Positions 15,885 through 21,475 of a stretch of DNA of 21,475 nucleotides are shown here, one piece after another; position 1 is the stretch's first letter, and each line of letters begins with the position of its first letter. Made by a program: the position numbers and the translations under genes. This DNA is from W0P33-017 sp963640395 (GTDB lineage Bacteria; Bacillota; Clostridia; Lachnospirales; Lachnospiraceae). The notes under the pieces were generated by a model, which worked only from the letters and a program-made list of their open reading frames with translations, did not search any database and had not been told where the DNA came from. The stretch covers positions 1 through 21,475 of the forward strand of contig CAVHZH010000029.1 in assembly GCA_963640395.1 (NCBI GenBank). The letters run 5' to 3'.

Positions 15885-16460
15885 ATGAACTGGTTAGAGA
15901 CAATTTTGGTGACACTTGGCATATCATTGGATATATTCGCGGCAATGGCATGCAAAGGTGCACAGCTTTCAAAAATAGAGAAGAAGCCGTTGATGATTCT
16001 CTGCGTGCTGTTTGCCGTCTGGCAGACAGCCGCACTCTATATCGGCAGTGCGTGCGGCATGTTTTTGCGATTGCGCGATCTCAATCCGCATGGCAGTGTG
16101 ACAGAGATTATCGCGGTAGTCATCTTTGGGGTTCTGGGAATCGTTATGATCTTTAAGGCATGGAAAAATGAGACGATTTTCGAGCATCGCAATGACAGAT
16201 ATGCGTGGAAAGGGCTGATCGCGCGGCTTGCGCTCATCAGCATCGGCACGCTGGCGCTCGGAGCTGCACTCGGATTTCTGGGTACAGCGAGAACGGTACT
16301 TCTCGTTGCAGTCTCTGCCGCCACAGTGATCGTAGTGATCGCAGGTTTGTATGTGGGTTATCATTTTGGATATGAGCAAAAGACAAAGGCATATGCGATC
16401 GGCGGCGTCATGCTGCTCGCAGGTGCCATAGATACCGTGGTACGGTACGTGGCGATTTGA
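15885..16460 (+). CDS. MntP-like membrane protein (manganese efflux family relative)
   Basis: The 191-residue protein has six predicted membrane helices (roughly 5-25, 36-60, 72-92, 109-132, 136-158, 170-190), as in MntP (formerly DUF204). The first half carries the family motif as GISLDIFAAMACKG with Asp16. In the second half the equivalent place reads LISIGTLALGAALGF, with Gly121 where MntP proteins normally have an aspartate (SIDALAVG). Manganese export should therefore not be assumed. GAGGT lies about 7 nt upstream, and the gene starts 19 nt after the heptad-repeat gene, so it belongs to the same operon. Its 3' end lies 3 nt from that of the convergent exonuclease gene. Confidence 0.8.
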   Translation: MNWLETILVTLGISLDIFAAMACKGAQLSKIEKKPLMILCVLFAVWQTAALYIGSACGMFLRLRDLNPHGSVTEIIAVVIFGVLGIVMIFKAWKNETIFEHRNDRYAWKGLIARLALISIGTLALGAALGFLGTARTVLLVAVSAATVIVVIAGLYVGYHFGYEQKTKAYAIGGVMLLAGAIDTVVRYVAI

Positions 16461-16463
16461 ATT

Positions 16464-17159
16464 TTATGGATGCAGCAGCCGTTCGATCAGGCGCGTTGCC
16501 TCACTGCGGGTGAGCCGGTCAATAGCGATCGGTTCAGTCAGAGCATCCGGAGTCTCAGACAGCAGTCTCGTCAGCTGTTCCCGTTGGGGAATGGTGATGG
16601 GCTGCTGTTTTTTGATATTCACATGCAGCGGGACGGGTAAAAAGACTTCCGGTGCGGCAGCACCATGATCACAGCACAGCCGTTCATATACAAGTGCAGC
16701 GGCGAGTGCGTCTGATGTGGCACGGTGTACTGCGCCTGTGTCGAGCCGGTACAGTGTGCGCAGGGCAGTCAGCTTTTTTTCCTGTGTGGTGGGGAGAAAC
16801 CGTCTGGCGAGCTTTAGCGTATCGATGCCAGTGCGTTCAAATGGGATTTCGGCGTTGACACACGCCTGCTTTAAAAAGCTGTAGTCAAAGTACAGATTGT
16901 GCCCGAGCAGCGGCAGCGATCCGGCGAATGCTAAAAAGCGCGGCAGAACGACGGACAGTTCTTCGCCTGCATCTGCCATCTGCTGTGTGATGCCGGTCAG
17001 ACCGGTAATCTGGCTGGAAAGTGTACAGTGAGGATTGATCAGGGCAGAAAATGTCTCACGGGGACTGCCATTTTCCATATGGATCGCGCCGATTTCAAGG
17101 ATGCGGTCTTTTTTTACGTTTAACCCGGTCATTTCAAGGTCGATTGCCAGATAGTTCAT
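16464..17159 (-). CDS. DnaQ-like 3'-5' exonuclease (DEDDh)
   Basis: The 231-residue cytoplasmic nuclease has all five acidic/His residues of the DEDDh class: Asp7 and Glu9 (IDLEMTG), Asp92 (GHNLYFDYSFL), His145 and Asp150 (HRATSDALA). The nuclease domain covers residues 1 to ~163. Sequence style is closest to the proofreading exonuclease of PolC or stand-alone DNA polymerase III epsilon-like proteins. A separate C-terminal segment (~185-231) reads ITIPQREQLTRLL...LTRSEATRLIERLL. It resembles the small helical 'LTKAEAS-x-x-I-x-x-L' domain found in some DNA-associated proteins. The start is supported by GGAGG 8 nt upstream. Role in DNA repair or RNA processing is undetermined. Confidence 0.88.
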   Translation of the reverse strand: MNYLAIDLEMTGLNVKKDRILEIGAIHMENGSPRETFSALINPHCTLSSQITGLTGITQQMADAGEELSVVLPRFLAFAGSLPLLGHNLYFDYSFLKQACVNAEIPFERTGIDTLKLARRFLPTTQEKKLTALRTLYRLDTGAVHRATSDALAAALVYERLCCDHGAAAPEVFLPVPLHVNIKKQQPITIPQREQLTRLLSETPDALTEPIAIDRLTRSEATRLIERLLHP

Positions 17160-17191
17160 GAGGATGCCTCCGGTTTGTGGTTTAAATATGT

Positions 17192-17209
17192 ATCCAGCCT
17201 CCGCTGGAT
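17192..17209. repeat. Small perfect hairpin upstream of the exonuclease gene
   Basis: ATCCAGC (17192-17198) and GCTGGAT (17203-17209) form a 7-bp palindrome with a 4-nt loop, 33 nt upstream of the exonuclease start. No T tract follows, so an operator or leader hairpin is more likely than a terminator. Confidence 0.4.
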
Positions 17210-17247
17210 TGCGCTGCGGCGGATGGAAGAAAATTTTTCGGTATGAT

Positions 17248-17277
17248 TTGCCAAAAGTGCTGGGAGCGTGCTATAAT
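17248..17277 (+). promoter_or_regulatory. Promoter of the small membrane-peptide gene
   Basis: TTGCCA (17248-17253, 5 of 6 bases) and a perfect TATAAT (17272-17277) are spaced 18 nt apart. They lie about 85 nt before the start of the 37-residue gene, leaving a moderate leader. Confidence 0.65.
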
Positions 17278-17364
17278 TGGTGTCGCACTGGGCGAATGTG
17301 ATTGCCGCCTACCAGAACATTATTTAGTAGCTATTTAGTATCAATTTAGATAGAGGTGAAATGT

Positions 17365-17478
17365 ATGAATCAGTCAAAAAAACAAAAAAATAATAAGAGA
17401 CAGCTCATCGCAGGGCTCATAGCGATTATTCTTGTGATCGCAATGGTACTTCCGATGGTGATGAGTGCGCTCGTCTAG
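17365..17478 (+). CDS. 37-residue single-pass membrane peptide
   Basis: The product has a very basic N terminus (MNQSKKQKNNKRQ) followed by one hydrophobic helix (LIAGLIAIILVIAMVLPMVMSALV) that runs to the end, a positive-inside small membrane protein. AGAGGTGA lies about 6 nt upstream and the promoter at 17248-17277 is good, both supporting a real gene. An ATG 4 nt earlier (17361) gives only a ten-codon frame. Similar short membrane peptides, such as Prli42 or DUF4044 types, occur in Firmicutes, but I cannot assign this one. The following CCGC-AAA-GCGG hairpin lacks a T tract. Confidence 0.7.
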   Translation: MNQSKKQKNNKRQLIAGLIAIILVIAMVLPMVMSALV

Positions 17479-17541
17479 CAGCCGCAAAGCGGTGGAAAAG
17501 CCGTGCGGACAGGCAGATTCAAATCGTTAATAATATACTAA

Positions 17542-17584
17542 AATACGCAATTCCTGTCAATTATTCTAGCGGAATTTGCGTATT
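17542..17584. repeat. Inverted repeat before the vanW-gene promoter
   Basis: AATACGCAATTCC (17542-17554) is inversely repeated as GGAATTTGCGTATT (17571-17584), 13 pairs with one extra T, around a 16-nt loop. Its right end overlaps the TTGAAA box of the next promoter. No U tract follows on the plus strand. Confidence 0.6.
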
Positions 17585-17612
17585 GAAAAGAGGATTAAAA
17601 ATAGTTTATAAT
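17583..17612 (+). promoter_or_regulatory. Promoter of the VanW-domain protein gene
   Basis: TTGAAA (17583-17588) and TATAAT (17607-17612) are spaced 18 nt apart. The -10 box is the first part of tandem element copy 1. A second TATAAT occurs at 17687-17692 in copy 2 but lacks a well-placed -35 box. Confidence 0.6.
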
Positions 17613-17741
17613 GAGCGCAAGTGAGTCAACATGCTTGCATGATTGACGAGCGGCGAATGTTGATCATGTGCCGGTTTTGCACATGATATAATGAGCGCAA
17701 GTGAGAAAAATGCAAATTTATTTGCATTTGGCGAGCGGCGA
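17607..17741 (+). repeat. Two tandem copies of a hairpin-containing element in the vanW-gene leader
   Basis: Each copy has an identical 19-nt left box TATAATGAGCGCAAGTGAG (17607-17625; 17687-17705, exactly 80 bp apart), a hairpin of different sequence, and an identical right box CGAGCGGCGA (17647-17656; 17732-17741). Hairpin 1 (17626-17646) is TCAAC-ATG...CAT-G(A)TTGA. Hairpin 2 is a perfect 9-bp stem AAATGCAAA (17708-17716)/TTTGCATTT (17721-17729). The stems differ while pairing is kept, which argues for a folded RNA or cruciform DNA site. I recognise no known riboswitch class. Confidence 0.7.
17663..17687. repeat. Perfect 9-bp hairpin between the two tandem elements
   Basis: ATCATGTGC (17663-17671) pairs with GCACATGAT (17679-17687) around the loop CGGTTTT. 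It ends where the second TATAAT begins, so it could be an operator or part of the leader fold. Confidence 0.65.
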
Positions 17742-17766
17742 TATTATAAAGTGTATAGAGGTTAAT

Positions 17767-19395
17767 ATGAATAGAAAGAAGAAAACTATAGGATGGAAGA
17801 TCGGCGGCGCACTGGCAGCGGCATTGGTGTGTGCAGCGGGCGTGTATGTCGGAACGACCGTGTATGCACAGGATGCCAAGGATTCCTCAGAGCGCACGAT
17901 AGCAGATAATATTTATATCGGAGATATCCCGGTTGGCGGCATGACAGAGGCACAGGCGATAGAGGCAGTGGATGACTATGTCGCATCACTGGGCGATACC
18001 GAGTTTACATTGACAGTAGGTGACAAGAGCGTTGTCGCAACGGCATCCGATCTGGGGATCGAGTGGTCAAATACCGTGCTGGTCAAGGATGCGATGAATG
18101 TCGGACGCACGGGCAATCTGATCGAGCGCTACAAATCCAAAAAGGATCTGGAGCATGAGAACCTCGTGTATGACATTGCCTACACGGCAGACAAGGATAA
18201 GGTCACACAGTTTTTAGAGGCAAATACGGAAGAAATGAATCAGGATGCCGTGAACTACGGTCTAAAGCGTGAAAACGGTGTGTTTTCCATTATAGATGGT
18301 CAGAACGGTATCGCTGTGGATGTCGATACATCCGCACAGGAGATCGTTTCTTATATCGAAAATACATGGAATCAGGACGATGCGACGATCGAGCTGGCAG
18401 CCAGCGTCGTAGAGCCGGAGGGCACAGAGGAGCAGCTTGCACGCGTCAAGGATGTGCTCGGCACCTATACGACGGATTTCAGCAGCTCATCTGCAGGTCG
18501 TGCGCAGAATGTCCGGAACGGAGCGAGCAAGATCAACGGACGTGTGCTCTATCCGGGCGAGCAGTTCTCGGTTTATGAGGCTGTGAATCCGTTCACGGCA
18601 GAGAACGGCTATGAGCTGGCAGGCTCTTATGAAAACGGTACGACCGTCCAGACATATGGCGGCGGTATCTGTCAGGTGTCCACGACACTGTACAATGCAG
18701 TGATCCGTGCGGAGCTGACGATTGATGAGCGTTACTGCCATTCCATGATCGTCAGCTATGTGCAGCCGTCAATGGATGCAGCGATCGCAGGCACTTACAA
18801 GGACTTAAAGTTTACGAATAATTATGATTTCCCGGTCTATATCGAGGGTTATACGAACGGTGGACAGATTACATTTACGATCTACGGTGAGGAAACACGC
18901 CCGTCGAACCGCGAAGTCATTTTTGAAAGTGAGACGACGAGCACAACGGAGCCTGAGACACAGTATGTGGCATCGGCTTCCCATTCGATCGGTTATGTGA
19001 ATACCGATCAGAACTCACACACCGGCTACACGGCAAAGCTTTGGAAGATCGTAAAAGAGGACGGTGTTGAGGTCAGCAAAGAGACGTTTAACAATAGTAC
19101 CTACAATGCTTCACCCCGGATCATTACCGTGGGCGTAAAATCCGATAATGCAAATGCAGTAGCAGCAATCAAGGCAGCGATCGCCACAAAGGACGAGGGA
19201 AAAATACGTGCGGCTGCGGCGGCAAATTCTGCGGATGCGCTAAAGAAGCAGGAAGAAGAACAGAAAAAACAGGAAGAAGAAGCCAAAAAGCAAGAAGAAA
19301 CTGAGTCAGAGTCGCAGAAACCGGCGAAGAATGATTCCAAAAACGACAACAAGGAGGAAGCTTCGCAGCAAACGGACGAGGAGACAGACGAATAG
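17767..19395 (+). CDS. VanW-domain envelope protein with peptidoglycan-binding-like domain
   Basis: The 542-residue protein has a basic N terminus and a signal-anchor helix (~9-33). A PG_binding_4-like region (~45-225: IGDIPVGGMTEAQAIEAVDDYV and the repeat-like INGQNG part) precedes a VanW domain (~230-375) with SSSSAGRAQNVRNGASKING, PGEQFSVYEAVNPFTAENGY and GGGICQVSTTLYNAV. A G5-like segment follows (~400-450), then a long Lys/Gln/Glu tail (~490-542). Such proteins sit outside the membrane and probably contact peptidoglycan. VanW is named for its presence in some vancomycin-resistance clusters, but no van genes are here, so resistance is not implied. The start at 17767 has AGAGG 5 nt upstream; an in-frame GTG at 17701 would fall inside the tandem element and is unlikely. 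Confidence 0.9.
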   Translation: MNRKKKTIGWKIGGALAAALVCAAGVYVGTTVYAQDAKDSSERTIADNIYIGDIPVGGMTEAQAIEAVDDYVASLGDTEFTLTVGDKSVVATASDLGIEWSNTVLVKDAMNVGRTGNLIERYKSKKDLEHENLVYDIAYTADKDKVTQFLEANTEEMNQDAVNYGLKRENGVFSIIDGQNGIAVDVDTSAQEIVSYIENTWNQDDATIELAASVVEPEGTEEQLARVKDVLGTYTTDFSSSSAGRAQNVRNGASKINGRVLYPGEQFSVYEAVNPFTAENGYELAGSYENGTTVQTYGGGICQVSTTLYNAVIRAELTIDERYCHSMIVSYVQPSMDAAIAGTYKDLKFTNNYDFPVYIEGYTNGGQITFTIYGEETRPSNREVIFESETTSTTEPETQYVASASHSIGYVNTDQNSHTGYTAKLWKIVKEDGVEVSKETFNNSTYNASPRIITVGVKSDNANAVAAIKAAIATKDEGKIRAAAAANSADALKKQEEEQKKQEEEAKKQEETESESQKPAKNDSKNDNKEEASQQTDEETDE

Positions 19396-19424
19396 ACTGG
19401 AAAATAAAAAAGGATACGAAAAAT

Positions 19425-20408
19425 ATGAAAGTAGGCAAAGTACCGGAGGCAGTATTAAAGAGATCAGTGTTGAAGCAAATACGGACCGACCGCCCGGAAG
19501 TGTTGTTGGGCGCTTCCGTAGGAGAGGACTGCGCGGCTGTGGCGCTGCAGGAGGATGAGATGTTTGTTTTATCGACGGATCCGATTACCGGCACTGCACA
19601 GGACATCGGGCATCTGGCGATCCAGATCACGCTCAATGATCTTGCAAGTGCGGGAGCAGAACCGATCGGTGTGATGCTTACTTTTCTTTTGCCCGAAAAG
19701 ATCTCGGAGGCAAAGCTGAGGGCGATGATGGAGCAGGCGGAGCAAGCCGCACACGCGGCAAACGTGCAGATCATGGGAGGACATACCGAGGTGACGCGCG
19801 TGGTCAATCAGCCGGTGATCTCTGTCGTCGGTGTCGGAAAGGCGAAAAAGGGCAGGCTGATCTCTACAGCGGGCGCCAGACCCGGCATGGATGTGATCGT
19901 CACGAAATGGATCGGACTGGAAGGAACATCCATTATCGCGAAAGAGAGAGAAGCTGAGCTGCTGACACGCTATCCGAAGGCGCTGGTCGATGAGGCGAAG
20001 ACATTTGACCGTTACTTATCTGTGCTGCCGGAGGCTGCGACGGCGGTGAAGTCTGGCGTGAGCGCAATGCATGATGTGACCGAAGGAGGCATCTTTGGGG
20101 CACTGTGGGAGATGGCAGAGAGCGCTGGCGTCGGACTGGAAATAGACTTGAAAAAGATCCCGGTCAGACAGGAGACCATAGAGGTCTGTGAGTTTTTTGA
20201 CGTAAATCCGTATGAACTCATCAGCAGCGGCTGTATGCTCATGGCAGCGGCGGACGGCAACGGGCTTGTGCGTGCGCTGGAGGCAGAGGGTATCCATGCG
20301 GTGTGCATCGGAAAGGTGACGCAGGGAAATGACCGCGTGATCGTATCCGGTGAGGAACGGCGCTTTTTAGAGCCGCCAAAGACGGATGAACTGTACCGGG
20401 TTGTATAA
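19425..20408 (+). CDS. AIR synthase-related (HypE/PurM/ThiL-fold) protein
   Basis: The 327-residue cytoplasmic protein has the two-domain PurM/HypE fold. The N-terminal half shows LGASVGEDCAAVAL, STDPITGTAQDIGHLAIQITLNDLASAGAEPIGVMLTFLLPE and MGGHTEVT, the ATP-binding signatures. The C-terminal half shows GLEGTSIIA, MHDVTEGGIFGALWEMAE and SSGCMLMA. True HypE ends in a PRIC motif whose Cys carries the thiocarboxamide; this protein ends ELYRVV and lacks it. It is therefore a HypE-like paralogue of unknown substrate, presumably acting on ATP and an acyl or carboxyl group. It begins 29 nt after the VanW gene and is 23 nt upstream of an Lrp-type gene. Confidence 0.85.
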   Translation: MKVGKVPEAVLKRSVLKQIRTDRPEVLLGASVGEDCAAVALQEDEMFVLSTDPITGTAQDIGHLAIQITLNDLASAGAEPIGVMLTFLLPEKISEAKLRAMMEQAEQAAHAANVQIMGGHTEVTRVVNQPVISVVGVGKAKKGRLISTAGARPGMDVIVTKWIGLEGTSIIAKEREAELLTRYPKALVDEAKTFDRYLSVLPEAATAVKSGVSAMHDVTEGGIFGALWEMAESAGVGLEIDLKKIPVRQETIEVCEFFDVNPYELISSGCMLMAAADGNGLVRALEAEGIHAVCIGKVTQGNDRVIVSGEERRFLEPPKTDELYRVV

Positions 20409-20431
20409 ATGTAAAGGAGAACATAGATCAA

Positions 20432-20914
20432 ATGAGAGAAAAAATTTTGACATTTATCGAGAAAAACAGCCGTGTAGATCTGCACGATCTCGCGGTACTG
20501 CTGGGTGTGGATGAGCAGACGGTCGTCAATGAGCTTGAGGCGATGGAGGCAGAGCATGTGATCTGCGGCTATCATACGCTCATCGATTGGGATAAGACAG
20601 ATGTGGAGAAGGTCACAGCGATGATCGAGGTGCGTGTGACCCCGCAGAGGGATATGGGCTTTGACAAGGTAGCGGAGCGCATCTACAACTATCCGGAGGT
20701 AAACTCTGTGTACCTGATCTCCGGCGGCTTTGACCTGATGGTCACGCTCGAGGGAAAGACGCTGCGCGATATTTCCACATTTGTAACCGATAAGCTGTCT
20801 ACGCTCGATTCTGTGCTCAGCACAAAGACGAATTTTATTCTGAAAAAATATAAGGATCATGGCACAGTCATGGCAGAGACATCAAAGGATGAAAGGATAT
20901 TTATGACACCATGA
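20432..20914 (+). CDS. Lrp/AsnC-family transcriptional regulator
   Basis: The 160-residue regulator has an N-terminal winged helix-turn-helix (about 1-50: REKILTFIEKNSRVDLHDLAVLLGVDEQTVVNELEAMEAEHVICGY) and a RAM ligand-sensing domain (about 62-140, with VNSVYLISGGFDLMVTLEG). Family members bind amino acids or related metabolites and often control adjacent amino-acid genes. AAAGGAGA lies about 12 nt upstream. Its stop overlaps the start of the following aminotransferase gene (ATGA), so the two are translationally coupled and the regulator may respond to the enzyme's substrate or product. Confidence 0.9.
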   Translation: MREKILTFIEKNSRVDLHDLAVLLGVDEQTVVNELEAMEAEHVICGYHTLIDWDKTDVEKVTAMIEVRVTPQRDMGFDKVAERIYNYPEVNSVYLISGGFDLMVTLEGKTLRDISTFVTDKLSTLDSVLSTKTNFILKKYKDHGTVMAETSKDERIFMTP

Positions 20915-21475
20915 GAAATCCGCTGAATGAAAAAATAACGACGATAAAGCCCTCCGGCATCCGGAAATTTTTCGATATCGTGAGTGAGATGCAGGATGCG
21001 ATCTCGCTCGGTGTGGGCGAGCCGGACTTTGATACCCCGTGGCATATCCGCGACGAGGGCATTTTTACACTGGAAAAGGGCAGAACCTTTTATACATCCA
21101 ACTCGGGACTCAAAGAGCTGCGTATAGAGATCGCAAAATATTTAGACCGCAGATTTCATCTGCAATATGATCCGCTAAAGGAGATACTCATCACCGTCGG
21201 CGGCAGCGAGGGCATTGACCTTGCGTTCCGCGCGATGCTTGATCCGGGCGATGAGGTGCTGATTCCGCAGCCCAGCTATGTATCGTACGAGCCGTGCTGT
21301 ATTCTGGCAGGCGGTGTACCGGTCATTATCGAGCTGAAGGCGGAGAATCAGTTCCGGCTGACGGCAAAGGAGCTGGAGGCAGCGATCACACCCAAGACAA
21401 AGATGCTCGTACTTCCGTTTCCGAACAATCCGACCGGGGCGGTCATGGAAAAATCAGATCTGGAGGCGATCGCGA
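20911..21475 (+). CDS. Class I/II aminotransferase (3' partial)
   Basis: The first ~188 residues of a PLP-dependent fold-type I aminotransferase are present; the gene runs off the window. Visible hallmarks are SLGVGEPDFDTPWHI near residue 33, FYTSNSGLKELR, ITVGGSEGIDLAFRAMLDPGDEVLIPQPSYVSYEP (the PLP phosphate-loop region) and LPFPNNPTGAVM, whose Asn contacts the cofactor ring. The PLP lysine lies beyond the window. The style matches the aspartate/aromatic aminotransferase (PatA/AspC-like) group; the amino acid used cannot be decided. The ATG overlaps the Lrp gene's stop by ATGA. Confidence 0.92.
   Translation, partial: MRNPLNEKITTIKPSGIRKFFDIVSEMQDAISLGVGEPDFDTPWHIRDEGIFTLEKGRTFYTSNSGLKELRIEIAKYLDRRFHLQYDPLKEILITVGGSEGIDLAFRAMLDPGDEVLIPQPSYVSYEPCCILAGGVPVIIELKAENQFRLTAKELEAAITPKTKMLVLPFPNNPTGAVMEKSDLEAIA

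Noticed and set aside
17607..17741. CRISPR-like repeats
   Set aside because: Only two copies exist, and the variable part is itself a palindrome and not a spacer; no cas gene is nearby.
17767..19395. Vancomycin-resistance gene
   Set aside because: VanW domains are widespread in Clostridia and no vanA/B ligase, vanH, vanX or vanRS gene is present.
19425..20408. Calling this gene hypE
   Set aside because: The C-terminal PRIC motif is missing and no hyp genes are adjacent.

Overview
The window looks like chromosome from an anaerobic Clostridia, most likely a gut Lachnospiraceae. This is inferred from strong AGGAGG-type ribosome-binding sites, a secreted Big_2/MBG-type surface protein, a VanW-domain protein, an X-X-X-Leu-X-X-Gly repeat protein paired with an MMPL transporter, and a CbiMQO-type Co/Ni importer. 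No rRNA, tRNA, CRISPR array or phage gene was recognised.

Layout. (1) Positions 1-2836 hold the 3' end of a large secreted repeat protein, closed by a terminator shared with a convergent aldo/keto reductase (2948-3832, minus). (2) Divergent from the reductase is a tight cobalt/nickel ECF importer operon, cbiM (with a CbiN-like tail), cbiQ and cbiO (3987-6528). (3) An rRNA uracil methyltransferase gene (rlmD-like) runs 137 nt out of frame into cysE (6713-8765). (4) About 550 bp without a convincing gene (8766-9317) contain a large nested inverted repeat. Next comes a small secreted Big_2 protein (minus). (5) A small unknown gene and a TetR-type regulator (10757-11323) follow. A 119-bp MITE-like element flanked by TAAG repeats sits directly at the regulator's stop codon. 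Then come two matched palindromes that look like TetR operators, a terminator, and an efflux-type operon: an MMPL/RND transporter, a heptad-repeat extracytoplasmic partner and a MntP-like membrane protein (11627-16460). (6) A DEDDh exonuclease (minus) meets that operon tail to tail with a 3-nt gap. (7) A 37-residue membrane peptide gene with a good promoter is followed by two copies of an unexplained element spaced 80 bp apart, in the leader of a VanW-domain protein gene (17767-19395). (8) The window ends in a likely operon: an AIR-synthase-like protein, an Lrp/AsnC regulator and a class I/II aminotransferase cut by the window edge.

The most coherent functional unit is the TetR / MMPL / heptad-repeat / MntP-like cluster, probably a repressor-controlled envelope export system. 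The least explained DNA is the nested inverted repeat at 8766-9317 and the tandem hairpin elements at 17607-17741. All names rest on motif recognition by eye; no database search was run.
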